Source of the DNA: UBA4615 sp046046245
GTDB taxonomy: Bacteria; Pseudomonadota; Gammaproteobacteria; Burkholderiales; Burkholderiaceae_E
Direction of reading: 5' to 3'
Length of the DNA stretch: 64,000 bases
Assembly: GCA_046046245.1 (NCBI GenBank)
Contig: JBJOKE010000028.1
Span: forward strand, 123,423-187,422
The translations under genes and the position numbers were made by a program. Below are positions 9,001 to 17,052 of this stretch, in pieces. Numbering within the stretch: the stretch's first letter is position 1; each line of letters begins with the position of its first letter. The notes beneath the pieces are model-generated. The model did no database searches. It had not been told where the DNA came from and was given only the letters and a program-made list of their open reading frames with translations.

Positions 9001-10112
9001 CGACCCGCGAGGCCGGCCGCTGGCGCGCGAACGTGGTCTCGCGCGAGATCGAGGGTCACTTCGACTGGCGCGATGCGCGACCCGGCGAGCGGATCGGCAC
9101 GCTGGTCGCGCGCTTCGCGCGGCTGGTGCTGCCGCGCTCGCGCGAAGGCGAGGTCGAGTCCGCGCTGTCGGCCTCGCCGTCGCAGCTGCCGGCGCTCGAC
9201 GTGGTCGCCGACGAGCTGGTGCTGGGCACGCTGCCGATGGGCCGGCTCGAGCTCGCCGCGACCAACGGCGGCAGCGCCGAGCGGCCGGTCTGGAAGCTCG
9301 ATCGGCTGATCCTCGCCAACCCGTCGGCGCGGCTCGAGGCGCACGGCGCCTGGTCCTTCGTCGGCGTGCCGCGCGAGCGCCGCGGCGCGCCGGTCGCGTC
9401 GCTCGGCTCGGGGTCCGCCGGCGTCGCGCCCGAGCCGGCGCCCGACGCACGCAGCACCACCCTCGAGTTCGAGCTCGAGGTCCGCGACGCCGGCCGCCTG
9501 CTCGACGGCCTGGGGCTCCGGGAGACGGTGCACGGCGGCAGCGGCTCGCTCGGCGGCTCGGTCCACTGGCACGGGTCGCCGATCGGCCTGGACTACGGCT
9601 CGCTCGACGGCCGGGTGACCCTCGCGCTCGGCCGCGGCGAGTTCCTGAAGGTCGACCCGGGCGTGGCCAAGCTGATCGGCGTGCTGAACATGCAGTCGCT
9701 GCCGAAGCGGCTCTCGGGCGACTTCCGCGACCTGTTCGGCGAGGGCTTCGCCTTCGACGCCATCAACGGCAGCGTGCGGATCGACGACGGCGTCGCGCGG
9801 ACCGACGACCTGAAGATGCGTGGCCTGCAGGCGCAGGTCGCGATCCGCGGCGAGGCCGACCTGCGGCGCGAGACCCAGCGGCTGTCGGTCGAGGTCGTGC
9901 CGCAGCTGAACGCCGGCCTCGCGTCGCTCGCGGTGGGCGCGATGATCAACCCGCTGATCGGGCTCGGCTCGTTCGCCGCCCAGTACGTGCTGCAGAAGCC
10001 GCTGCAGCAGGCGCTCGCCTACGAGGTCGACGTGACCGGGTCCTGGTCGGATCCGACGGTGAGCGAGCGCAGCCGACGGTCGCTGCAGGCGCCGGCGATG
10101 CCGCGGCCCTGA
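6030..10112 (+). CDS. yhdP: YhdP family giant AsmA-like protein (TIGR02099 type)
   Basis: The protein has 1,360 residues. One N-terminal membrane anchor (about residues 13-33, GILLGLLGVVLGLVLVAYL) is followed by a long periplasmic part rich in beta-strand-type repeats (LRIDGLRIDG, LDVVADELVLG and similar). The C-terminal segment contains SLDGRVTLALGRGEFLKVDPG, typical of YhdP/AsmA2 domains. In E. coli, YhdP and its relatives TamB and YdbH carry phospholipids between inner and outer membranes. The length and the order yhdP–nitrilase–tldD match betaproteobacterial genomes. The start is the ATG at 6030, immediately before the anchor. Confidence 0.9.
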   Translation: MTASPTPLSSRLAGILLGLLGVVLGLVLVAYLGVRHVLWPRIDAWRPELVAQLERQLGRAVAIDALHPEWKGLHPALRIDGLRIDGADGAPRLEVASAYARVSWRAVARGAPGFAELRLEAPRVVVERLGAGRFAVAGIELPGTGPSDDRAADWLLTQGAIDVRDAEVEVLDRTGALEPLRVGGVTLALRATGRRHRASLSIADAGDAAGPLSAVAEIYRPPFSRPSDWRRWDGTGHLSGRDVDLARVAALVQAFGAALPGPVATAEGRVDLLAWLRVDDATVVDATVKARAGRAATRLDDGRLDFDAIEGELRVERLRDGGHVLRVARLSAVDAEGFALAADGDAEIRLDAARGLRSAWLRLKAFDAGGALSAVRRLPLPATVRERIAGIGLSGDVRDLTLRWSRPDAPAPELRPADRSDDALRARAPEARFELSASFERLGVQLGESAGHRLPGAGNLSGTVRASEHEGTLTLASSRAVVALPGYLDEPLLAFDRLDAELDWVRDPADAAAPLRVTLQRLAFASPDARGTAQGSWRGGAVGPGSADLSARLEQADVRRVARYLPSWIAKPARDWVEHALLGGTGDEVRIQVRGDLRDFPFHAPSEGRFRIVAAVRDLTLDYAPQWPRIEQARGEVTVDGDGIEVRASQAVTEGVRLADVVARLPVWHEGQLAIEGRAAGLAQDMLRFVNGSPVASTVSAFTRDLRIGGDARLGMKLALPLWDLAASRVAGTVELAGNEVQLDATLPPFGAVAGRVEFSERGVSLPELRGTFLGGPIRVEGRPAGEGRMRIDASGSIDAAGARQLVDNALTRRLEGRTDYRASVDVDRRASTLRIESDLVGLTSTLPAPFAKAAGQVWPLRVVSRPIAPPDAGSRPPGDRIDVRLRDDVAVLVEREREAGTERLAVRRAGFGLGTEPALRDGGLSVLVRARTLDVDAWRAVVGGGELERLQRDVGGRAAAGFSLVPDLVSVVADDLTVAGRDLHEVVVGATREAGRWRANVVSREIEGHFDWRDARPGERIGTLVARFARLVLPRSREGEVESALSASPSQLPALDVVADELVLGTLPMGRLELAATNGGSAERPVWKLDRLILANPSARLEAHGAWSFVGVPRERRGAPVASLGSGSAGVAPEPAPDARSTTLEFELEVRDAGRLLDGLGLRETVHGGSGSLGGSVHWHGSPIGLDYGSLDGRVTLALGRGEFLKVDPGVAKLIGVLNMQSLPKRLSGDFRDLFGEGFAFDAINGSVRIDDGVARTDDLKMRGLQAQVAIRGEADLRRETQRLSVEVVPQLNAGLASLAVGAMINPLIGLGSFAAQYVLQKPLQQALAYEVDVTGSWSDPTVSERSRRSLQAPAMPRP

Positions 10113-10229
10113 GCGGACCCGTTCGCCGTCGCGCGGCGGCGGGCCGATCGGACGCGTCGCCCTGCCGCCGGGCGGGTGCGCCGCGCCGGGATGCTACCCT
10201 CGACCGATTCCACTCCGAGGGCGCGAGGC

Positions 10230-11051
10230 ATGACGGCGAAGCTCCAGGTCGCAGCGATCCAGATGGTCTCGGCCGCATCGGTCGACCCCAACCTCGAGGC
10301 CGCGCGCCGCCTGGTGCTCGAGGCCGCCGCGGGGGGCGCGTCGCTCGTGGTGCTGCCGGAGTTCTTCTGCCTGCTCGGCCGCAAGGACACCGACAAGGTC
10401 GACGCCAAGGAGCCCGCGGGCGAGGGCCCGATCCAGCAGGCGCTCGCCGGGATCGCCCGCGAGGCCGGCGTCTGGCTGATCGGCGGCACCGTGCCGATCT
10501 CGACGAACGAGCACCGCCGGATCCGCAACGCCTGCCTCGTCCACCGGCCCGACGGCACGCTCGCCGCGCGCTACGACAAGGTCCACCTGTTCGGCCTGAA
10601 GCGCGCCGACCTGCGCTTCGACGAGTCCGCGACCATCCAGCCCGGCCGCACGCCGACGGTGGCCGACGTCGCCGGCCCCGACGGCACGCCGTGGCGCGTC
10701 GGCCTGTCGGTCTGCTACGACCTGCGCTTCCCCGAGTACTACCGCGCGCTCGGCACCGTCGACCTGATCGTCGTCCCCTCGGCCTTCACCTACGTGACCG
10801 GCCAGGCGCACTGGGAGGTGCTGCTGCGGGCGCGTGCGATCGAGAACCAGTGCTACGTGCTCGCGCCCGCGCAGGGCGGCACGCACGAGAACGGTCGGCG
10901 GACCTGGGGGCACACGATGCTGATCGACCCGTGGGGCGAGGTGCTGGGCTGCCGCGACGAGGGCGAGGGCGTGGTGGCGGGCACGCTCGACGCGTGGCGG
11001 CTCGCCGACGTCCGCGCCCAGCTGCCGGCGCTCGCGCACCGGACGATGTAG
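10230..11051 (+). CDS. Carbon-nitrogen hydrolase, Nit1/Nit2-like amidase
   Basis: This 273-residue nitrilase-superfamily enzyme has an intact catalytic triad: Glu44 in LPEFF, Lys117 in YDKVHLF and Cys162 in SVCYDLRFPE. Nit-family members hydrolyse amides such as omega-amides (alpha-ketoglutaramate) or deaminated glutathione, a metabolite-repair role in the cytoplasm. The gene sits between yhdP and tldD, the conserved betaproteobacterial position. An in-frame ATG at 10176 would add 18 residues, but 10230 gives the usual family start (TAKLQVAAIQM). The exact substrate cannot be decided between deaminated glutathione and an omega-amide. Confidence 0.88.
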   Translation: MTAKLQVAAIQMVSAASVDPNLEAARRLVLEAAAGGASLVVLPEFFCLLGRKDTDKVDAKEPAGEGPIQQALAGIAREAGVWLIGGTVPISTNEHRRIRNACLVHRPDGTLAARYDKVHLFGLKRADLRFDESATIQPGRTPTVADVAGPDGTPWRVGLSVCYDLRFPEYYRALGTVDLIVVPSAFTYVTGQAHWEVLLRARAIENQCYVLAPAQGGTHENGRRTWGHTMLIDPWGEVLGCRDEGEGVVAGTLDAWRLADVRAQLPALAHRTM

Positions 11052-11076
11052 CCGCGGGCGCGCGCGGCGCCTGCGC

Positions 11077-11082
11077 TAGACT
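11077..11082 (+). promoter_or_regulatory. Candidate -10 element of a leaderless tldD transcript
   Basis: TAGACT ends six bases before the tldD ATG at 11089, and no Shine-Dalgarno sequence lies in between. If used, transcription would begin at or next to the ATG. No clear -35 is visible, so this is a tentative site. Confidence 0.35.
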
Positions 11083-11088
11083 TCCCCC

Positions 11089-12552
11089 ATGAACACCGTC
11101 GCCGACCCCGCCCTCGCCCGTCTCGCCCAGGCCCGCGGCCTGCTGCTCGAGCCCTACGAGCTCGACGAGTCCCGCCTCGCCGAGGCGCTGGCCGAGGTCT
11201 TCCGACACCGCGTCGACTACGCGGACCTGTATTTCCAGTACACCCGCAACGAGGGCTGGAGCCTCGACGAGGGCATCGTCAAGGCCGGCAGCTTCTCGAT
11301 CGACCAGGGCGTGGGCGTGCGCGCGGTCTCCGGCGAGAAGACCGCCTTCGCGTATTCCGACGAGATCGGCTTCGACGCGCTGATCTCGGCCGCGCGCGCC
11401 ACCCGCACCATCGCGCGCAGCGGCGCCGGCAGGGTCAAGGTCGCGACCCGGATGAAGCCCTCGGCCGGCCGGGTGCTCTACGGCACCGCCGACCCCATCG
11501 CCTCGCTCGATTCCCAGGCCAAGGTCGACCTGCTGCACAAGGTCGAGAAGCTCGCCCGCGGGAAGGACCCGCGCGTGGTCCAGGTGATGGCCGGCCTCGC
11601 CGCCGAATGGGACGTCGTGCTGGTCGCGCGCTCCGACGGCGTGGTCGCCGCCGACGTGCGGCCGCTGGTCCGCCTCTCGGTCACCGTGATCGCCGAGCAG
11701 CAGGGTCGCCGCGAGCAGGGTACCGGCGGCGGCGGCGGCCGCTTCGACTTCGCCTACTTCACCGACGCGATCGTCGAGAAGTACGTCGACGACGCGGTGC
11801 GCTCGGCGCTGGTCAACCTCGAGGCGCGCCCGGCGCCCGCCGGCGTGATGAGCGTGGTGCTGGGTCCCGGCTGGCCCGGCGTGCTGCTGCACGAGGCGAT
11901 CGGCCACGGCCTGGAGGGCGACTTCAACCGCAAGGGCTCGTCGGCCTTCGCCGGCCGGCTCGGCGAGCGCGTCGCCGCGAAGGGCGTGACCGTCGTCGAC
12001 GACGGCACGATCCCCGACCGCCGCGGCTCGCTCAACATCGACGACGAGGGCAACCCCACGCAGCGCAACGTCCTGATCGAGGACGGCATCCTGAAGGGCT
12101 ACATCCAGGACTCGCTGAACGCGCGGCTGATGAAGGTGCCGGTGACCGGCAACGCGCGCCGCGAATCGTTCGCGCACCTGCCGATGCCGCGAATGACCAA
12201 CACCTACATGCTGGGCGGGGACCGCGACCCGAACGAGATCGTCGAGTCGCTCGAGCGCGGCCTCTACGCGGTCAACTTCGGCGGCGGCCAGGTCGACATC
12301 ACCAACGGCAAGTTCGTCTTCTCGGCGAGCGAGGCCTACTGGGTCGAGAACGGGAAGATCCAGTACCCGGTCAAGGGCGCGACGATCATCGGCAACGGGC
12401 CCGACGCGCTCACCCGCGTGACGATGATCGGCAACGACATGAAGCTCGACTCGGGCGTGGGCGTCTGCGGCAAGGACGGCCAGTCGGTGCCGGTCGGCGT
12501 GGGCCAGCCCACGCTGCGGCTCGAGGGCCTGACGGTCGGCGGCACCGCCTGA
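11089..12552 (+). CDS. tldD: Metalloprotease TldD
   Basis: TldD forms a zinc protease with TldE/PmbA that trims peptides such as microcin B17 precursors and CcdA. The 487-residue length is typical. The HExxxH zinc motif is present as HEAIGHGLEGDFNRKG from about residue 268, and the conserved C-terminal segment GVCGKDGQSVPVGVGQP carries the cysteine ligand. Its partner gene pmbA is not in this window. The ATG at 11089 follows the nitrilase gene by 37 bases. An internal promoter (11077-11082) may drive it alone. Confidence 0.94.
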   Translation: MNTVADPALARLAQARGLLLEPYELDESRLAEALAEVFRHRVDYADLYFQYTRNEGWSLDEGIVKAGSFSIDQGVGVRAVSGEKTAFAYSDEIGFDALISAARATRTIARSGAGRVKVATRMKPSAGRVLYGTADPIASLDSQAKVDLLHKVEKLARGKDPRVVQVMAGLAAEWDVVLVARSDGVVAADVRPLVRLSVTVIAEQQGRREQGTGGGGGRFDFAYFTDAIVEKYVDDAVRSALVNLEARPAPAGVMSVVLGPGWPGVLLHEAIGHGLEGDFNRKGSSAFAGRLGERVAAKGVTVVDDGTIPDRRGSLNIDDEGNPTQRNVLIEDGILKGYIQDSLNARLMKVPVTGNARRESFAHLPMPRMTNTYMLGGDRDPNEIVESLERGLYAVNFGGGQVDITNGKFVFSASEAYWVENGKIQYPVKGATIIGNGPDALTRVTMIGNDMKLDSGVGVCGKDGQSVPVGVGQPTLRLEGLTVGGTA

Positions 12553-12610
12553 AGTCCGGGTGCACGACGGCGGGCCCGGCGCGGCCCGCGTCCGCAAGGG
12601 GAGTGGAGCG

Positions 12611-13312
12611 ATGTCGGGCGAGTCGGACCAGACCGAGCTCATCGGGCGTGCCCCGGTCTTCGAGCCGCTCGCCGGCCACGTCGAGCGCGCGCCCGACGAC
12701 ATGCGCGAGCGCGCCCGCGCGTTCGCCGACGAGCTGGGCCGGCGCCGCACCGTCCGCGAGTTCAGCGACCAACCGGTGCCGCGCGGGGTGATCGAGGACT
12801 GCCTGCGCGCAGCGGGCGGCGCACCCTCGGGTGCGAACCTGCAGCCCTGGTACTTCGTCGTCGTCACCGATCCCGCGATCAAGCGGACGATCCGCGTCGA
12901 GGCCGAGAAGGAGGAGCGCGAGTTCTACGAGCGCCGCGCGCCGCGCGAGTGGCTGGAGGCGCTGGCGCCGCTCGGCACCGATGCCGACAAGCCCTTCCTC
13001 GAGACCGCGCCCGTGCTGATCGCGATCTTCGCGCGCAAGCACGGCGAGACGCCCGCGGGCACGCGGGTGAAGAACTACTACGTGACCGAGTCGGTCGGCA
13101 TCGCCACCGGCTTCCTGATCGCCGCGCTGCATCACGCCGGGCTCGTCACGCTGACCCACACGCCGAGCCCGATGGGCTTCCTCAACGAGATCCTCGGCGT
13201 GGAGCGCGACGCGAAGCCGGCGATCCTGCTGGTCGTCGGCCATCCCGCCGCGGACTGCAAGGTACCGGTGATCGTGAAGAAGCCCCTCGACCGCATCGCG
13301 AGGTTCCTGTGA
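12611..13312 (+). CDS. Nitroreductase-fold flavoprotein of the iodotyrosine deiodinase (IYD) type
   Basis: The 233-residue protein resembles vertebrate and bacterial iodotyrosine deiodinases more than ordinary nitroreductases. It has the FMN-binding RRRTVREF and GAPSGANLQPW segments and an active-site lid region. The three residues that in IYD clamp the zwitterion of halotyrosine appear to be conserved: Glu102 and Tyr106 in EEREFY, and Lys127 in DKPFLETAP. The C-terminal part KKPLDRI also matches. IYD reductively removes halogen from iodo- or bromotyrosine using reduced FMN. A GGAG precedes the ATG at 12611. The following Bug gene overlaps its stop, so the two are probably co-transcribed. The substrate is inferred. 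Confidence 0.8.
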   Translation: MSGESDQTELIGRAPVFEPLAGHVERAPDDMRERARAFADELGRRRTVREFSDQPVPRGVIEDCLRAAGGAPSGANLQPWYFVVVTDPAIKRTIRVEAEKEEREFYERRAPREWLEALAPLGTDADKPFLETAPVLIAIFARKHGETPAGTRVKNYYVTESVGIATGFLIAALHHAGLVTLTHTPSPMGFLNEILGVERDAKPAILLVVGHPAADCKVPVIVKKPLDRIARFL

Positions 13313-14376
13313 CGGACCGTCCCGCGCCGATCCTCGCCGCAGCGTCGGCCGCCGAGGCTCCGCCCGTCGCGCTGTCGCGCATCGCCCCCCGCCGCAGCCT
13401 GCTGCACGCGGCCGGCGCCGCGTCCCTCGCCGCGCTGTCCGCCGCCGGCCTCGCGCCGCGCCCCGTCCGCGCGCAGGCCTTCCCGTCCAAGCCCGTCCGC
13501 GTGATCATCGGCTTCCCCGCCGGCGGCCCGCTCGACGCGCATGCGCGCCTGTGGTCCGAGCCGCTCGCGAAGCTGCTCGGCCAGCCGGTGATCGTCGACT
13601 ACAAGGCGGGCGCCGGGGGCACCGTCGGCGCGCAAGCCGTCGCCGGCGCGCCGCCCGACGGCCACACGCTGCTGCTGGCGAACACCGGCACGATGGTCAT
13701 CAACCCGGCGCTCTACCGGAAGCTGCCCTACGACACCCTGAAGAGCTTCGTGCCCGTCGCGCGCACCGCGCAGCAGCCGCTCGCCTTCCTCGTGCACCCC
13801 GACGTGCCGGCGCGCACCCTCCCCGAGTTCGTCGCGCTGCTCAAGCGCAACCCGGGTCGCTACAACTACGGCTCGGCGGGCAACGGCGGCATCTCGCACC
13901 TGGTGCCCGAGATGCTGAAGACCGCCACCGGGACCTTCATGGTCCACATCCCGTACCGCGGCAGCGCGCCCGCGTTCACCGACCTGATCGCCGGCCAGGT
14001 GCAGTTCATGGCCGAGTCGATCCCGCAGGCTGCGCAGTACGCGAAGGCCGGCAAGGTCCGCGCGATCGCGGTCACCAGCCGCGAGCGCAACGCGGCGCTG
14101 CCCGAGGTGCCGACCGTGATCGAGCAGGGGCTGAAGGGGTTCGAGGTCGTCGGCTTCTACGGCGTGCTCGCGCCTGCCGGCACGCCGCCCACGGTCGTGG
14201 ATACGCTGTCGCAGGCCTTCGCGAAGGTGCTGGGCGAGGGCGGCGTGCGCGAGCGGATGGTCTCGCAGGGCGCCGACCCGGCGTTCCTCGACACGGCCGC
14301 GTTCGAGCGTTTCCTTGCCGCCGAGATGCCCAGGTGGGCGGGGGCCGTCAAGGCGTCGGCGGCACAGGTCGACTAG
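13309..14376 (+). CDS. Bug/TctC family periplasmic substrate-binding protein
   Basis: The 355-residue precursor has an N-terminal twin-arginine-like signal (APRRSLLHAAGAASLAAL, cleavage probably after VRAQA). The mature Bug fold follows: FPSKPVRVIIGFPAGGPLD, then DYKAGAGGTVGAQ and PDGHTLLLANTG. Bug proteins bind small carboxylates or related ligands for TctAB transporters or for sensing, and many are orphans. No tctA or tctB lies nearby. The start is GTG at 13309, overlapping the IYD-like stop by four bases (GTGA), although its signal region would sit about 40 residues in. Ligand unknown. Confidence 0.87.
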   Translation: MTDRPAPILAAASAAEAPPVALSRIAPRRSLLHAAGAASLAALSAAGLAPRPVRAQAFPSKPVRVIIGFPAGGPLDAHARLWSEPLAKLLGQPVIVDYKAGAGGTVGAQAVAGAPPDGHTLLLANTGTMVINPALYRKLPYDTLKSFVPVARTAQQPLAFLVHPDVPARTLPEFVALLKRNPGRYNYGSAGNGGISHLVPEMLKTATGTFMVHIPYRGSAPAFTDLIAGQVQFMAESIPQAAQYAKAGKVRAIAVTSRERNAALPEVPTVIEQGLKGFEVVGFYGVLAPAGTPPTVVDTLSQAFAKVLGEGGVRERMVSQGADPAFLDTAAFERFLAAEMPRWAGAVKASAAQVD

Positions 14377-14486
14377 CGCGGCACCGCCTACCCGCCACGC
14401 CCGACGTCATCGCCGCTCCGGGCAGGCCGACGGCGGCACGCGCCGGCCACGCCGACGCAGCCGGGACGGCCGCCCGACGATTCGCC

Positions 14487-15716
14487 TCACGGCGCCCGAG
14501 TCGCGGCACGCTCACCGAGCCGTCGCCGCAGCGATGCCTCGAGCCGGGCGGTTCCCTCGGACTCGTGCGACGCGGCCGGCTCGAAGCCGATCTCCAGGTA
14601 GTGCTCGATCCACAGGGGCTCGCTCCGGAGCAGCGCCTCGATGTCACCCACCACGCCTTTCGGCCAGGCATGCGGCGCGTCGCCACGCGCGAGGAAGAGC
14701 GCGGTCGCACACATGTCCGTCATCGCCGCCGAACCGCGCGTGCTCGGGCATGCGTGATAGAGCGCCCACATGAAGCTCGCCACGTGCCGGCGTGCTGCAC
14801 CCGGATCGATCGACGGGTCGAGCGCGCGGGTCGCGCACTCGTGGGCGCGCCCCATGAGTTCGGGGATCAGCCGCGCGGCGGTATGCGACATGACCTTCGT
14901 GTAGTCGAGCATGGGATCGTCGGATCGCCTCTCGACGCCTCGATCGACGGGTAGCACGGTCGACGTCAGGGGGAGGCGCCGGCCGGTCCGATCGAGCATC
15001 CCGATGTCCACGCGATGAAGCGCGATCGCCGGCGATTCGATTCCGAACGCCCGGTCGGTCGCCTCCGAGGAGTGCGTGACCAGCGAGAACTCGTCCGTCC
15101 GCGGGGGGCGGGACCGGACCAGGTGCTCGATCACCGACCGCGCCTGCGGTTCGTAATGCGCGATCATCGGCGTATTCATCAGCGCCTGGGAATCCGAGGG
15201 ATCCCGCATGCCCACGTCGAACGCGAGGTCCCCGCACTGCCAGGCGATGCGCGATCGGGCGTCCATCGCAGCCTGCCACATGGCGAAGATGCCGTTGATC
15301 GGTGCGACCTCCCGGTCGGGCGGCCCGTCGTCGCCATGGGCGTGGAGGGACTGCTGGACGCCTCGGGCGATCGCGCAGACCCCTTCCCAGAACAGGCGCT
15401 CGTAGCGCGGCTGAGCGGCGTGGTCGTCCGACGGGCTGTTCGAGCGCGGCTTCGCGAGCCAGTCCGCGCGTCCCAGGCTGCCGACCGGGGCGTCGGGCAG
15501 TGCCGGCCGGGCGGCGTTCGTTCGCAGCGTGGCCGGCCACTGCAGCGCGCGGACCGTGTCGTAGGGGCGCGATGACGGAGGGTCGAGCGGGGTGGGCGGC
15601 TCGACGTCCGCCGGCAACGGCGAGACCTCGAACGGACTGAGCATCTCGGGTTCGTGCGGGCGAGCGGCGACGACGGCGCGAGAGCCCGTCAGCGAAGCGG
15701 GCGAACGGTGGATCAT
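14487..15716 (-). CDS. Unrecognised protein, possibly horizontally acquired
   Basis: I do not recognise this protein. From the ATG at 15716 (AGGGAG and AGG upstream) it has 409 residues. Frame-compatible starts at 15800 and 15947 would lengthen it, but the longest would overlap the divergent gene at 15886. The first ~110 residues are proline-, serine- and charge-rich and look disordered. The rest looks globular, with few gaps and conspicuous Trp, Met and Cys (INGIFAMWQAAMDAR, SFMWALYHACPSTRGSAAM). There is no signal peptide or membrane segment. Its base composition is visibly less GC-rich than its neighbours and its codon use is less biased, which suggests recent transfer. An effector- or toxin-like role is possible but unsupported. 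Confidence 0.6.
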   Translation of the reverse strand: MIHRSPASLTGSRAVVAARPHEPEMLSPFEVSPLPADVEPPTPLDPPSSRPYDTVRALQWPATLRTNAARPALPDAPVGSLGRADWLAKPRSNSPSDDHAAQPRYERLFWEGVCAIARGVQQSLHAHGDDGPPDREVAPINGIFAMWQAAMDARSRIAWQCGDLAFDVGMRDPSDSQALMNTPMIAHYEPQARSVIEHLVRSRPPRTDEFSLVTHSSEATDRAFGIESPAIALHRVDIGMLDRTGRRLPLTSTVLPVDRGVERRSDDPMLDYTKVMSHTAARLIPELMGRAHECATRALDPSIDPGAARRHVASFMWALYHACPSTRGSAAMTDMCATALFLARGDAPHAWPKGVVGDIEALLRSEPLWIEHYLEIGFEPAASHESEGTARLEASLRRRLGERAATRAP

Positions 15717-15872
15717 GACCTGCAGGACTCCCTGGACGATGCCCGGGGCGCGCTCACGTCCCGGTGTCGGACCCACTGGCGCTTCACCGGTGGGTGTCAT
15801 GAGTGACGAACGCCGCGGAGGGGTTCCATCCCGCACCGCGGGCGCGGCCCGCATCGCTCGGGGCGGGCTGCG

Positions 15873-15878
15873 TAGAAT
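15873..15878 (+). promoter_or_regulatory. Candidate -10 element for the FAD oxidoreductase gene
   Basis: TAGAAT ends seven bases before the ATG at 15886 with no ribosome-binding site between, again suggesting a leaderless message. No convincing -35 hexamer is present at the usual distance. Confidence 0.35.
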
Positions 15879-15885
15879 CGTGCCG

Positions 15886-17052
15886 ATGTCCTCACTTCCG
15901 GGCGCGTCCATGTCGCAGGTCGATGTCCTCGTCGTCGGCGCCGGCATCGCCGGCGCGTCGATCGCCTATTTCCTCGCGCTGCGCGCCAGCGTGGTCGTGC
16001 TCGAGCGCGAGTCGCAGCCCGGCTACCACAGCACCGGCCGCTCGGCCGCGCTCTTCTCCGAGACCTACGGCACGCCGCAGGTCCGCGCGCTGTCGCGCGC
16101 GAGCCGCGCGTTCCTCGAGCATCCGCCCGAGGGCTTCGCCGACGTCCCGATCCTCACGCCGCGCGGCGCGCTGATGGTCGGCGGCCCCGACGACGAGGCG
16201 CTGCTGGAGGCCGAGCTCGCCGCGATGCGGCGGATCACGCCCGAGGCGCGGCGCGTGTCGCGCGACGAGGTGCTCGCCACCGTGCCGGTGCTGCGCCCCG
16301 AGTGCACCGGCGATGCGATCCTCGAGCCCGGCGCCTGCGACATCGACGTGCACGCGCTGCACCAGGGCTTCCTGCGCGGGCTGAAGCGCCGCGGCGGCGA
16401 GCTCGCCTGCGACGCCGAGGTCGTGTCCGTCGAGCGCCACGCCGAGGGCTGGACCGTCCGCACGGCGGACCGCGCCTGGCGCGCCCGCGTGCTCGTCGAC
16501 GCGGCCGGCGCCTGGGCCGATGTGCTCGCGCGGATGGCCGGCGTCGAGCCGATCGGCCTGCAGCCGCGCCGCCGCGCGGCCTTCACCTTCGCGCCGCCCG
16601 ATGGCGTCGACCCCCGGCCCTGGCCCGCGGTGATCGCGCTCGACGAGAGCTGGTACATCAAGCCCGACGCCGGCGTGATCATCGGCTCGCCCGCGAACGC
16701 CGACCCGGTCGAGCCGCACGACGTGCAGCCCGAGGAGCTCGACATCGCGATCGCGATCGATCGCATCCAGAACGCGACCACCCTCGCGATCCGCCGCCCG
16801 ATCCGCACCTGGGCGGGCCTGCGCTCCTTCGTCGTCGACGGCGACCTGGTCGGTGGCCCGGACCCCGCCGTCCCGTCCTTCGTCTGGACCGCCGCGCAGG
16901 GCGGCTACGGCATCCAGACCTGCGCCGCGATGGGCGAGGCCTGCGCCGCGCTCGCGCTCGGCGAACCGATCCCCGCCCGCCTCGCCGCGCACGGCGTGAC
17001 TGCCGGGCTGCTGTCGGCCGCGCGCCTGCGCGCCGCCCGGAGCGTCGCATGA
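15886..17052 (+). CDS. FAD-dependent amino acid oxidase/dehydrogenase (DAO family)
   Basis: The protein has 388 residues. The N-terminal Rossmann motif VVGAGIAGASIAYFLA is followed by ERE at the end of beta-2 and STGRSAALF, as in D-amino-acid/glycine-oxidase-like (DAO) flavoproteins. The C-terminal FAD-closing part contains WTAAQGGYGIQTCAAMGEA. These enzymes oxidise amines or amino acids to imines or keto acids. The ATG at 15886 is placed next to a -10 box. An alternative ATG at 15910 gives MSQVDVLVVG, the more usual N-terminus for the family. The M81 peptidase gene overlaps the stop (ATGA), so the two form an operon. Substrate unknown. Confidence 0.85.
   Translation: MSSLPGASMSQVDVLVVGAGIAGASIAYFLALRASVVVLERESQPGYHSTGRSAALFSETYGTPQVRALSRASRAFLEHPPEGFADVPILTPRGALMVGGPDDEALLEAELAAMRRITPEARRVSRDEVLATVPVLRPECTGDAILEPGACDIDVHALHQGFLRGLKRRGGELACDAEVVSVERHAEGWTVRTADRAWRARVLVDAAGAWADVLARMAGVEPIGLQPRRRAAFTFAPPDGVDPRPWPAVIALDESWYIKPDAGVIIGSPANADPVEPHDVQPEELDIAIAIDRIQNATTLAIRRPIRTWAGLRSFVVDGDLVGGPDPAVPSFVWTAAQGGYGIQTCAAMGEACAALALGEPIPARLAAHGVTAGLLSAARLRAARSVA

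Noticed and set aside
5907..9572. A 2,140-residue minus-strand ORF running through yhdP into glnE
   Set aside because: Only the glnE part (3150-5906) has recognisable motifs. The rest is an Arg/Gly/Gln-rich antisense reading of yhdP, kept open by the high GC content.
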